Below the pieces are notes generated by a model. That model ran no database searches, had not been told where the DNA came from, and was given only the letters and a program-made list of their open reading frames with translations. Positions 32,694 through 40,212 of a stretch of 50,931 nucleotides of DNA are shown piece after piece. Every line of letters starts with the position of its first letter. The stretch's first letter is position 1. Both the position numbers and the translations under genes were made by a program. The stretch is taken from IMG/VR virus record IMGVR_UViG_3300013113_000195, positions 1 through 50,931 of that record; one strand, 5' to 3'. This DNA comes from a virus.

Positions 32694-32849
32694 ATGACTT
32701 TTATAATTTGGCACTTACTAGCAATAGTATCAGTAATGGCAATATCTTTTGTTGCTGGATTTTGGTATGCTAATAATTCTTATCTAAGACATAAGAGAAC
32801 AGTCGACAGTATAACTAATGTCAAGTACAACTTACATCAACGTAATTAA
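32694..32849 (+). CDS. Small membrane protein of 51 residues
   Basis: A 51-residue protein with one membrane helix (FIIWHLLAIVSVMAISFVAG) and a basic cytoplasmic tail ([20 protein letters not shown]). AAGGAGAAT precedes the ATG at good spacing. The tail overlaps the start of the radical SAM gene by 32 bases. Function unknown; small single-pass membrane proteins are common in T4-like phages. Confidence 0.65.
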   Translation: MTFIIWHLLAIVSVMAISFVAGFWYANNSYLRHKRTVDSITNVKYNLHQRN

Positions 32850-33846
32850 ACATTTACAGGTAGAAACGACAACTTATTGTAATTCGTTTTGTCCAGGATG
32901 TTCTAGGAATATTGATGGTGGAGAAGTTAATCCTCATATTGGCTTAGAGCATATGAGTATGGAAACATGGACAAAGTTATTTGAAGATAGTAGTATATCA
33001 GCATTAACATTAAATGGAAATTTTGGTGACCCTATGATGAATCCTAATATTGTTAATATGCTTGACAAAGTAGCCAGCACTGGTAATATTACTGATATGG
33101 TTTCTATACATACTAACGGGGGGTTAAGAAGTTTAGAACACTGGCGAGAGTTAGCAACTGTTTTACAAAAATTTAAAAAGCACGAAGTTGTTTTTTCAAT
33201 TGATGGATTAGAGGATACTAATTACATTCATAGGCGAGGAACTGACTTTAAAAAGATAATAAGTAATGCTAAAGAATTTATATCGTATGGCGGCACAGCA
33301 CATTGGCGTATGATTATATTTGACCATAATAAACATCAAGTACAAAAAGCAAAAGAGTTTGCTCGTAGTTTAGGATTTAGGTATTTTACAATAAGTGAAA
33401 GTTACGATAAAGAAATATTTGCTAAAGAATATAAAGGTATGCCTGAAGTAGTTATTACCGCACCTAGTAATGAAGTTTATAAAGAGTTACAATCACTTCA
33501 AGAAGATTTTTATCCTGATAAAGAAGGAGTTCATTTTTGGGCAGATAAAAGTATTGAACATGAATTTAATTGTCCTTGGCTAAAAGACTTGGCATTACAA
33601 GTCGATGTTAAAGGCAGGATATGGCCGTGTTGTTTCATTTCAGATAATGCCAATAATGCGTTTTATGACAACGAATGGTCAATGCTGTCTATTAGAAAAA
33701 AATTCCCACAGGATTTTAATAATATTAATAAATTTAGTTTAATAGAGATTTTATCTCACAAGTTTTTTACTAAACATTTAAACAATGTTTGGAAAAATAA
33801 AGAATCACAAATATGTGAAAATTGTATGAATAAGGAAATAATATGA
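32818..33846 (+). CDS. Radical SAM protein with C-terminal auxiliary Cys cluster (SPASM/twitch-like)
   Basis: A 342-residue radical SAM enzyme. The SAM/[4Fe-4S] motif is CNSFCPGC (C21, C25, C28), followed by the partial TIM-barrel ([23 protein letters not shown]). The C-terminus has further cysteines: C252, WPCCF (C271, C272) and CENC (C333, C336), the pattern of auxiliary clusters. It is directly followed by a 7Fe ferredoxin gene, a natural electron donor, and by a sulfotransferase-like gene. Substrate unknown. A paralogue lies at 40213. Confidence 0.85.
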   Translation: MSSTTYINVIKHLQVETTTYCNSFCPGCSRNIDGGEVNPHIGLEHMSMETWTKLFEDSSISALTLNGNFGDPMMNPNIVNMLDKVASTGNITDMVSIHTNGGLRSLEHWRELATVLQKFKKHEVVFSIDGLEDTNYIHRRGTDFKKIISNAKEFISYGGTAHWRMIIFDHNKHQVQKAKEFARSLGFRYFTISESYDKEIFAKEYKGMPEVVITAPSNEVYKELQSLQEDFYPDKEGVHFWADKSIEHEFNCPWLKDLALQVDVKGRIWPCCFISDNANNAFYDNEWSMLSIRKKFPQDFNNINKFSLIEILSHKFFTKHLNNVWKNKESQICENCMNKEII

Positions 33847-34193
33847 GTACCTATATAGTAGATGACGGATGTATTAATTGTAAACATAAAGACTGTGTGG
33901 AGGTATGCCCAGTTGATTGTTTTTATGAAGGAATAAACACACTGGTTATTAATCCAGATGAATGTATTGATTGTGGAGTATGTGAACCAGAATGTCCAGT
34001 TGATGCGATACACTCTGATACTACAGAACATGGTGCTAAATGGGTAGATTTTAATTGGAAGTATGCTAACGAACATGGATGGCCAGTAATAACTGAGAAC
34101 GGAGACCCAATGCCTGAGCATGAAAAATTCGATCCTAAAAATTACCCAAATGGCAAAATGGAGTTCTTTAAGGAAGAACCCGGTGACTCCTAG
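33843..34193 (+). CDS. fdxA: 7Fe ferredoxin (FdxA-like)
   Basis: A 116-residue ferredoxin starting at an ATGA overlap with the radical SAM gene. Cysteines C10, C13, C18, C22, C26 and then C41, C44, C47, C51 follow the Azotobacter FdI pattern, in which three Cys (here C10, C18, C51) bind the [3Fe-4S] cluster and four (C22, C41, C44, C47) the [4Fe-4S] cluster. [12 protein letters not shown] and [16 protein letters not shown] are near-identical to FdxA. Phage ferredoxins are usually 2Fe; a 7Fe type next to a radical SAM enzyme suggests electron delivery to that enzyme. Confidence 0.92.
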   Translation: MSTYIVDDGCINCKHKDCVEVCPVDCFYEGINTLVINPDECIDCGVCEPECPVDAIHSDTTEHGAKWVDFNWKYANEHGWPVITENGDPMPEHEKFDPKNYPNGKMEFFKEEPGDS

Positions 34194-34992
34194 AGATTGG
34201 TTTAAAGATCATCAAAGAGTGTTAGTATATCCCCCTGGAGCAGGTGGAGAATACATAACAGCCGTTTTAAATTCCCAAGATTTATCACAAGACTTTTCAT
34301 TTTCTAAAATGGCTCCTAATAGAAATAGATATTCGTCGCATAACTCTTTTCCTGGACATCCTATACTATTTGAAGAAGCACAGCGACTTCCTAGCAGGGC
34401 AGGTGAGTGGACTGAAGAATGTAGGGTTAATTTTAAAAATGAAATGGAAATTAAACGTTTCCTTAAGGAACAAGATCCCAAACATAAATGGAAACAAGAA
34501 ACTGGAAATCCTGATGTAGATAAAGTTATTAGAGAGCAACCGGGTGAAGGGGAATACGAAACTATTAATACTGTATTTGTTGAAAATGCTAAATGGTTTC
34601 CAACACATTACGATTATAATGTTTTTAGAGAGCCAGTTTGGAAATGGTTAGATTATGATAATCCGTATTGGACAATACATTGGTCTGTATGTATGTTTTT
34701 CAAAGACCGTAACTGTCCTAAGGATATTGCTGAAATATCACATGAATGGTATACAGAATCTCCAGAACTAACTTGGCACCCAGAAAGAAACATTTTTAGG
34801 AATTACTATAACCAAAAATATCCTAATTCTAGGATAAGTGTAGATGATTTAAAATTTAGAGATAAAACCCGTTATATTGATTGGGCAGAAAATAATCTTA
34901 AAGCAATGAGAAAATATTTAGTTGATAACAACCGCCTAGATTATATGAACCAAGACTGCTGGCGATTTCTAAATGAAGAGATGCCTAGGTAG
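34183..34992 (+). CDS. Sulfotransferase-like P-loop protein
   Basis: A 269-residue protein. The GTG at 34183 is chosen because AAGGA (34170-34174) gives an 8-base spacer, whereas a longer reading from ATG 34120 runs through the ferredoxin gene. The P-loop variant is [18 protein letters not shown] later FREPVWKWL segment resembles the R-D/E-P strand of sulfotransferases, where the 3'-phosphate of PAPS binds. Third P-loop protein of this type in the window, and closes the radical SAM - ferredoxin operon. Confidence 0.6.
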   Translation: MTPRDWFKDHQRVLVYPPGAGGEYITAVLNSQDLSQDFSFSKMAPNRNRYSSHNSFPGHPILFEEAQRLPSRAGEWTEECRVNFKNEMEIKRFLKEQDPKHKWKQETGNPDVDKVIREQPGEGEYETINTVFVENAKWFPTHYDYNVFREPVWKWLDYDNPYWTIHWSVCMFFKDRNCPKDIAEISHEWYTESPELTWHPERNIFRNYYNQKYPNSRISVDDLKFRDKTRYIDWAENNLKAMRKYLVDNNRLDYMNQDCWRFLNEEMPR

Positions 34993-35356
34993 GCTTTTTA
35001 ACTAATTGTATACTCTTTTTCTTAACACGCTTTTCACTAATATTTTTTAAACTAACTTGAGGCCCGGCAATTATACTACAATCCTTAGCAATAAAAGTCT
35101 GTAAGCAAACTTTAAAATATTGAAAGTCTTTTTTAAGAAAGATGTTAATAGGGATCATTCGATTTGATTCGTTCCACCAAACATCTCCCATTTGTAAAAA
35201 TAATTTTCGTTCTTCTAGTGTTTTTAGTCTATCAATATCGTAAATGCTTAAACAATGCTTGTCAAAGTTTTGAACTATCCCGATATACTCATTGCCAGAA
35301 TATCTCACATGGCTAAGAAATGGATACTTCTCTCTTAACTTCTCAAATTTATTCAC
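34985..35356 (-). CDS. Uncharacterised protein, minus strand
   Basis: A 123-residue protein starting at GTG 35356, with GGAG upstream on the minus strand at a 5-base spacer. Composition is mixed, ending with a basic tail ([14 protein letters not shown]). Its 3' end overlaps the plus-strand gene ending at 34992 by 8 bases (convergent). No family recognised. Confidence 0.6.
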   Translation of the reverse strand: MNKFEKLREKYPFLSHVRYSGNEYIGIVQNFDKHCLSIYDIDRLKTLEERKLFLQMGDVWWNESNRMIPINIFLKKDFQYFKVCLQTFIAKDCSIIAGPQVSLKNISEKRVKKKSIQLVKKPT

Positions 35357-35365
35357 GTCCGCTCC

Positions 35366-35373
35366 AATAAATA
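35366..35373 (+). promoter_or_regulatory. Late-promoter-like box
   Basis: AATAAATA lies 27 bases before the structural gene at 35401. It matches NATAAATA, the pattern used by marine T4-like phages for late genes. The spacing to the ATG is like that of the exact TATAAATA at 44260. Confidence 0.55.
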
Positions 35374-35400
35374 CATATAACTATAATAAAGGTAATTTTA

Positions 35401-36150
35401 ATGTTAAAAACTACAACATATTTAACAACACAATCACACTCAGTAGTATATAGCACTATTGGGTCAACACCGAACAGGAATATGACTATGTATGCTCGTA
35501 ATTTAAAAGTTTACAAAGGTGCTAAAAACCCTATTGTAATAGAAATGAAAAATAATGATCAGAAAGCCGTGGATATTACTGGTAAAACATTTGTCTTTAA
35601 TATCCTAGATCAAGAAGAACGTCAAACACTTATTAGTAAAACTGGCACAATTACTAATGCTAGTAAAGGAAAAGTACAGTTTGATATAACAGAAAGTGAT
35701 TTACAAAAAGTTAGTGGCTCTTTTTTAAACTATAGTGTTTTAGATAACACTAGTGGGGAACGAGGAGTTGTTTATGTAGATGATCAACACGGTGCTATGG
35801 GTAATATTGAAGTAATAGATGGACCGTATACGGAGTTTAGAGCTTCTCAAGAAATAACGTTACCAGACGCTAATCCAGTATCAGTACAAGCCTATCCGCA
35901 TTTAAATGAAAATAAAGCACTACACACAGCCCAAGTTTGTTTTACAAACTTTACAGGAACACTAAAAATTGAGGGTAGTATGGCCGCTATAAGCGAATTA
36001 GACACAGATGAGTGGTTTACTATAACAGAAAAAACTTATACAAACCAAGCAGACAATGTTTATATTAATTGGAATGGAGTTTATTCACATATTAGGTTTT
36101 CTAGAACAGTAACTAGTGGTACTATTGATAAAGTACTATACCGTTTGTAA
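35401..36150 (+). CDS. Structural protein with Ig-like/BppU-type N-terminal domain
   Basis: A 249-residue protein. The N-terminal half (LKVYKGAKNPIVIEMKNNDQ ... SGSFLNYSVLDNTSG) has the arrangement of the BppU-type immunoglobulin-like domain common in phage tail and baseplate proteins, and the C-terminal half is beta-rich (LKIEGSMAAISELDTDEWFT). A late-type promoter box lies upstream. Likely virion component, baseplate or fibre-associated. Confidence 0.65.
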   Translation: MLKTTTYLTTQSHSVVYSTIGSTPNRNMTMYARNLKVYKGAKNPIVIEMKNNDQKAVDITGKTFVFNILDQEERQTLISKTGTITNASKGKVQFDITESDLQKVSGSFLNYSVLDNTSGERGVVYVDDQHGAMGNIEVIDGPYTEFRASQEITLPDANPVSVQAYPHLNENKALHTAQVCFTNFTGTLKIEGSMAAISELDTDEWFTITEKTYTNQADNVYINWNGVYSHIRFSRTVTSGTIDKVLYRL

Positions 36151-36154
36151 GAAA

Positions 36155-36883
36155 TTAATTACTACTTTCTTTATTTTTTGCCGTATGCTTAACGTAGTTG
36201 GGTATCCCGTGATCTCTTATTCCGTCAAATAATTCAAGATTTTTAATAGCGGCCCAATGCCCTCTACACCAATCTTTAAATCTCTGCCATTTACTCAAAC
36301 CATTTCTTATGTTTCCGTAATGGTTAATGTAGCAATAAGTTCCGTGATGTTTAAATCCCATAATAGCCATAGGAACAGTAGGAACTAAATCATTGTTATT
36401 ACGCCATCTATAATGTTTTACTTTTAAGCCTTCTACAAATTTTTTATTACCTACTCTTGGAGATCCAAACGTATATAAGCATTCTGTTTGATCTTCTAGT
36501 CTACTTGCGGCAATAGTAGCCATAGCACCACCTAAACTGTGTCCAGTTATAAACAACGGTTTAGATTTGCTTAATAACGGTGTTATTTTTGACCAGACTT
36601 TATTAACTTCGTCATAAAACCCGTCATGTACTTTGCCCTCTGTTTTAGACTTGCTTTTCCATGCTTTTAAGTCTGCCGCAATATCACTAAATTGCTTAGG
36701 CTCTGTTCCCCTAAAAGCAATTACTTGTTCTTTATTATTAGTTAAAATCATTGCTTGAGCACCGTTTACATCAACGTATTTGACTTTACTATAACCTAGT
36801 TTTTTTAATTTAGCCGTTAAGCCAGCATTAAAATCTCTATATACCAATCCTGAAAGGTTGGCAAAATGATTACTTCTGTTCAT
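36155..36883 (-). CDS. Lipase class 3-like hydrolase
   Basis: A 242-residue alpha/beta hydrolase of the lipase class 3 family. The nucleophile elbow is FITGHSLGGA (S116), the catalytic Asp is in NNNDLVPTVP (D165), and the His is in GIRDHGIPNY (H225), a common class 3 arrangement (DHxxxY). AFRGT (about 57-61) is the family's oxyanion-loop segment. No signal peptide, so it acts in the cytoplasm or as a virion-associated enzyme. It may hydrolyse host membrane lipid esters. Start is preceded by GGAG. Confidence 0.8.
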   Translation of the reverse strand: MNRSNHFANLSGLVYRDFNAGLTAKLKKLGYSKVKYVDVNGAQAMILTNNKEQVIAFRGTEPKQFSDIAADLKAWKSKSKTEGKVHDGFYDEVNKVWSKITPLLSKSKPLFITGHSLGGAMATIAASRLEDQTECLYTFGSPRVGNKKFVEGLKVKHYRWRNNNDLVPTVPMAIMGFKHHGTYCYINHYGNIRNGLSKWQRFKDWCRGHWAAIKNLELFDGIRDHGIPNYVKHTAKNKESSN

Positions 36884-36961
36884 ATGGTCTCCTTAATACT
36901 TGTATTTAACCAATATTGAGCAAAAACAATTTTAAGATCTTTCAACAAGTATCCGAAATTA

Positions 36962-36969
36962 AATAAATA
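36962..36969 (+). promoter_or_regulatory. Late-promoter-like box
   Basis: AATAAATA lies 25 bases before the ATG at 36995, with CAGGGAG as Shine-Dalgarno. It would drive the run of small late genes 36995-39754. Confidence 0.55.
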
Positions 36970-36994
36970 ACTATACTATACAGGGAGACTCTTA

Positions 36995-37243
36995 ATGAAA
37001 CATAAGACTAGATCATTATTAGAAGAGCTAGATGCGATAGCGATCGACAAAGACCGAAAACATGTGGTGGAAAGTAGAGCAACTCACCTGATACAATCAT
37101 CAATTAATCTAATTAAAATGATTAAAGAAAACTTTTCTGAAGAAGTATCACAAGATTTAGAAAAAAGATTTATAGCGGCAATCAAGAAACAAGAACCAAT
37201 TAAGTTTACTAGAGGTATTAGGAAGTTAAAAAATGATAATTAG
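36995..37243 (+). CDS. Small late protein
   Basis: An 82-residue, Lys/Arg- and Glu-rich helical protein (MKHKTRSLLEELDAI) with an early LLE motif. The end overlaps the next start by 11 bases. A similar small protein precedes the DUF6267-type gene in other marine T4-like phages as I recall. Function unknown. Confidence 0.6.
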   Translation: MKHKTRSLLEELDAIAIDKDRKHVVESRATHLIQSSINLIKMIKENFSEEVSQDLEKRFIAAIKKQEPIKFTRGIRKLKNDN

Positions 37244-37838
37244 TGAAATTGACGTAGAAAAATACGTTAATAAGTGGCAAAAAGCACAAAAAAAATCTTC
37301 AAAGTTGTCGGGAGGATTTTCTGGTAAAGGAGGACAAATTGGAGAAGTAATATCAATGGTAGAAAAGCATTATGCTTTTTGGAGCCATGCTGTTCAAAAG
37401 AACCAAGAATTTGCTAAAGTAAATCCTCAAGGATTACTAAATGCTTGGATCGATAAATTTTACGGAACTAGTTCAGTTAATATAGATCACAAAAAAGCAA
37501 TGAACAACGGTGCTATTAATTTCACACAAGGAACTAAAGGTGCTAACGCTATATTTAGAATTGTAACAGCAATATTATTAAAGCCTAAAAGTGAAAAAGA
37601 GGCAGAACTGTTTAGAGACCAAATTGAAAAACATTTACCTGAAAAAATAAGAAAAGAAATACGTGAGCCTATGCCAAAACCGGCAGGCGATGAAAATCCA
37701 ACAGCGGCTCAAAATCAAGTAGGTGCTAGGAAAACAGCATCAGACGGCAATGAGTACGAATGGAAAGGTGCCCAATGGGTTGGCACAAAAACTGGTAGAA
37801 TTGCGAAAAAAGAAATAGCCGCAGAATTAGGAAAATAA
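37233..37838 (+). CDS. Late protein starting with ISE motif
   Basis: A 201-residue protein beginning MIISEIDVEKYV, with a Lys/Gly-rich stretch after residue 20 (KKSSKLSGGFSGKGG) and a C-terminal part containing a duplicated basic segment. It ends only one base before the next gene. The N-terminal ISE agrees with several neighbours and could be a prohead-protease-type processing site. Function unknown. Confidence 0.6.
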   Translation: MIISEIDVEKYVNKWQKAQKKSSKLSGGFSGKGGQIGEVISMVEKHYAFWSHAVQKNQEFAKVNPQGLLNAWIDKFYGTSSVNIDHKKAMNNGAINFTQGTKGANAIFRIVTAILLKPKSEKEAELFRDQIEKHLPEKIRKEIREPMPKPAGDENPTAAQNQVGARKTASDGNEYEWKGAQWVGTKTGRIAKKEIAAELGK

Positions 37839-39101
37839 ATGTTAATAACAGAAGTAATGAGACCACGCGGTAAATGGCAAACAATTACAGAAGCCACTGA
37901 TAAAAATTTACACTTAGAGCATCTAGAAGATTTAATTTTAAATGATGGATATCAGGGTGCCATTACAGCATTGAAGTATATTAATTCTTTAAGAATGATG
38001 TTGAACGTGGGTGGCGAAGGACAAAGTAAAGTCACAGTTAAGTGGGACGGTGCTCCTGCGATATTCTGCGGAACAGATCCAGTAGACGGAAAGTTCTTTG
38101 TAGGCACTAAAGCAGTATTTGGTAAAACAGAAAATAAAGCGGCAAAAACATCAGCAGACGTGGACAAGTGGTATCCAGGAGAAGGCCTTAATAAAAAACT
38201 TAAAATAGCACTCTCAGAGTTAAGTAAATTAGGTATACAAGGCGTTTTACAAGGCGATATGATGTTTACAGCAGAAGATTTAGAAACTACTACAATAAGT
38301 GGTGAGGAAGTACATACATTTACACCTAATACTATTACATATTCAGTTCCAGTAGATTCAGACATTGGAAGAAAAATTAAATCAGCACAACTAGGTGTAG
38401 TATTCCATACTACATACACAGGCGAAACTTTAGCAGATATGAAAGCCTCGTTTGGTGCTAGTGTTGGTAATTTAAAGCCTACAAGTAGTGTTTGGGTTGA
38501 TGATGCTTATTATAAAGATGTAGGCGGTAAAGCAACACTTACTAGCCAAGAAGATAAAGTAGTTTCAAACGGTTTAGGACAGGCACAAATTACATTAAAG
38601 AAAGCAACACCAGAAACATTTAATAAATTTTTAGAAGATCCTGCTCTTGCTACTTGGTTAAAACCTTTTATTAATAAAAGAATTACAGCAGGCACTAGTG
38701 TTGGTGAACCAATACAGTTTGTAAAAGAATTTATAGAATATTTTAAAGAAAAAATGGAAGGCGAAATTTCAAAACTTAAAACAGGTCCAGAAGGACCGGC
38801 CGCACAAAAAAGATTAGAAAAGGTATTAGCAACAGAAAAATTTGTAGAAGACAATTTAAATACAATATTAATAGTAATGGCAGTATACAAACAAGTTATA
38901 CAACTTAAATTAAAACTATTAAAGAAACTAGAACGTATTGAACAAAGTGTTGGTACATTCTTAAAAACAGATGACGGTTATAAAGTTACAAATCCAGAAG
39001 GTTTTGTAGCATTTGGAATGGAAGGTGGAGCAGTTAAACTCAACGATAGATTAGAGTTTAACAAAGCAAACTTTAATCAAGCAAAGAGTTGGAGCAAGTA
39101 A
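37839..39101 (+). CDS. KxDG-type nucleotidyltransferase/ligase-like protein (DUF6267-type)
   Basis: A 420-residue protein found in marine T4-like phages. VTVKWDGAPAIFCG (66-79) resembles motif I (KxDG) of covalent nucleotidyltransferases such as DNA/RNA ligases, with K68 as the possible adenylated Lys. VGTKAVFGKT follows where motif Ia/III would lie, LQGDMMFT resembles the GE/D motif, and LGVVFHTTYTG a motif IIIa-like strand. The C-terminal third is helical and charged. The N-terminus is MLITEV, with an ITE motif as in neighbours. Ligase activity is an inference from motif order; the family is uncharacterised. Confidence 0.7.
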   Translation: MLITEVMRPRGKWQTITEATDKNLHLEHLEDLILNDGYQGAITALKYINSLRMMLNVGGEGQSKVTVKWDGAPAIFCGTDPVDGKFFVGTKAVFGKTENKAAKTSADVDKWYPGEGLNKKLKIALSELSKLGIQGVLQGDMMFTAEDLETTTISGEEVHTFTPNTITYSVPVDSDIGRKIKSAQLGVVFHTTYTGETLADMKASFGASVGNLKPTSSVWVDDAYYKDVGGKATLTSQEDKVVSNGLGQAQITLKKATPETFNKFLEDPALATWLKPFINKRITAGTSVGEPIQFVKEFIEYFKEKMEGEISKLKTGPEGPAAQKRLEKVLATEKFVEDNLNTILIVMAVYKQVIQLKLKLLKKLERIEQSVGTFLKTDDGYKVTNPEGFVAFGMEGGAVKLNDRLEFNKANFNQAKSWSK

Positions 39102-39754
39102 TGGCTTTTGAATTTATAAAAGAAGAATTAGCAGAAGCAAGAATGTTTAAAAATCCAACAAGGATAGCGGCAACTAGTCAAGGACAATTAGCAGATACTT
39201 TATATTCTCACTTACTAGGTTTACAAGTAATGAAATATGAGAATCCAAAGGCGGCTCAAGCCTATGCTAGAAAAACGTTAAGTTTACCATTTAATAGTGT
39301 ACGCCCTGGTGCTACAGACTTACATAACTTAATAGCAAGTGTAGATAAAACACCTCAAAATCAAGTAAGAGGTTATTTACAAGGTATTGCTAATGGTAGA
39401 TTAGATACACAAGCAGACAGGCGTAATTTAATTATGTTACAACGTGGACTAGGTGTTAGAAGCGGAGCAACAAATCAAATGAGGCGTGTTATTGCTGACT
39501 GGCCTAGAATGTTACCATCAGAGCGTAAAGTAGCGGCTACTAGATTAGGGTTTGCTTTAAATCATAGTGCTAAAGGCAGTGATTTTATGCCAGGCTATCA
39601 TAAAACAATGCGAAAGAAAGACTTGGGCATAGACCAAGCAAAGAGCCCACTACATAAAAACAAACTTGTATGGGGTGCTGTAGCCGGTGCCGCATTGTAC
39701 AAAGCAATACGTGATCCGCGTATTAAGAATCAAATCAAAGGCATCCGAAATTAG
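39089..39754 (+). CDS. Late protein of unknown function
   Basis: A 221-residue, strongly basic, helical protein (start MAFEFIKEELAEARMF) with several Arg-rich stretches (RVIADWPRMLPSERKVAATR, ending KAIRDPRIKNQIKGIRN). The early IKE/LAE motifs fit the pattern of this cluster. It overlaps the previous gene by 13 bases and ends in a hairpin. Composition is consistent with a protein packaged with DNA, but this is not proven. Confidence 0.55.
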   Translation: MEQVMAFEFIKEELAEARMFKNPTRIAATSQGQLADTLYSHLLGLQVMKYENPKAAQAYARKTLSLPFNSVRPGATDLHNLIASVDKTPQNQVRGYLQGIANGRLDTQADRRNLIMLQRGLGVRSGATNQMRRVIADWPRMLPSERKVAATRLGFALNHSAKGSDFMPGYHKTMRKKDLGIDQAKSPLHKNKLVWGAVAGAALYKAIRDPRIKNQIKGIRN

Positions 39755-39767
39755 CCGTTTTGGCTAA
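39751..39767 (+). terminator. Short hairpin at gene end
   Basis: TTAGCC (39751-39756) and GGCTAA (39762-39767) pair around GTTTT, overlapping the stop codon. A second hairpin (CCCG at 39779-39782 with CGGG at 39795-39798) follows. No clear T-run follows directly, so it may be a processing or weak termination site. Confidence 0.4.
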
Positions 39768-39770
39768 ATA
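39763..39770 (+). promoter_or_regulatory. Late-promoter-like box
   Basis: GCTAAATA lies 54 bases before the ATG at 39825 and within the hairpin region. It is a one-base variant of the NATAAATA pattern. Confidence 0.35.
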
Positions 39771-39824
39771 TATGTATGCCCGCAAAGTTATTGACGGGTT
39801 CACAAAAATAAAAGGAGTCTTAAA

Positions 39825-40118
39825 ATGGCAGATTTAACAAAAGTTCACGGCGCAGGTGATGTATTCTTCGCTGGTAAAGAGGTAGCACTTACAAGCCTAT
39901 CTAAATCAAACTTAACTCAAGCAGAGCTTGATTCATGTATCGCTTACATCCAATTAACAGCGACTATCGTTGGTATTGGTGATGACACTACAGGTGGATT
40001 TAACGCAGGCGCTTCAGACGTAGTACATGTACTATCAGAAGGTGTTGCTCCAGCGGCAGGTTCTAACTTTGGTGGCGTAACAGGTGTTACAGCGGCAGTA
40101 GTTGCATACTTTAACTAA
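39825..40118 (+). CDS. Small Gly/Ala-rich structural-type protein
   Basis: A 97-residue protein (MADLTKVHGAGDVFFAG...) rich in Ala, Gly, Val and Thr, without a transmembrane helix or a catalytic motif. It sits alone between a late-type box with strong Shine-Dalgarno (AAAGGAGTC) and a strong terminator. Codon use looks more C- and G-ending than its neighbours, as in abundant proteins. A decoration or other abundant virion protein is likely. Confidence 0.65.
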   Translation: MADLTKVHGAGDVFFAGKEVALTSLSKSNLTQAELDSCIAYIQLTATIVGIGDDTTGGFNAGASDVVHVLSEGVAPAAGSNFGGVTGVTAAVVAYFN

Positions 40119-40127
40119 TAAAACTTA

Positions 40128-40177
40128 AAACTTCCTCCCGAAGTTTAAATAGGCACTTTTATAGTGCCTATTTTTTT
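40128..40177 (+). terminator. Double hairpin terminator
   Basis: AAACTTC (40128-40134) and GAAGTTT (40140-40146) form a first hairpin. AATAGGCACT (40148-40157) and AGTGCCTATT (40163-40172) form a second, followed by TTTTTTT. The second is a strong intrinsic terminator. Two stacked hairpins suggest tight control after the abundant small protein. Confidence 0.93.
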
Positions 40178-40212
40178 GACCCCATGTTCAACACTAGATA
40201 AGTACATATATA

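Noticed and set aside
34120-34182. Longer N-terminus for the sulfotransferase-like gene
   Set aside because: It would run through the ferredoxin gene; GTG 34183 has a well-placed Shine-Dalgarno and aligns with the end of ferredoxin.
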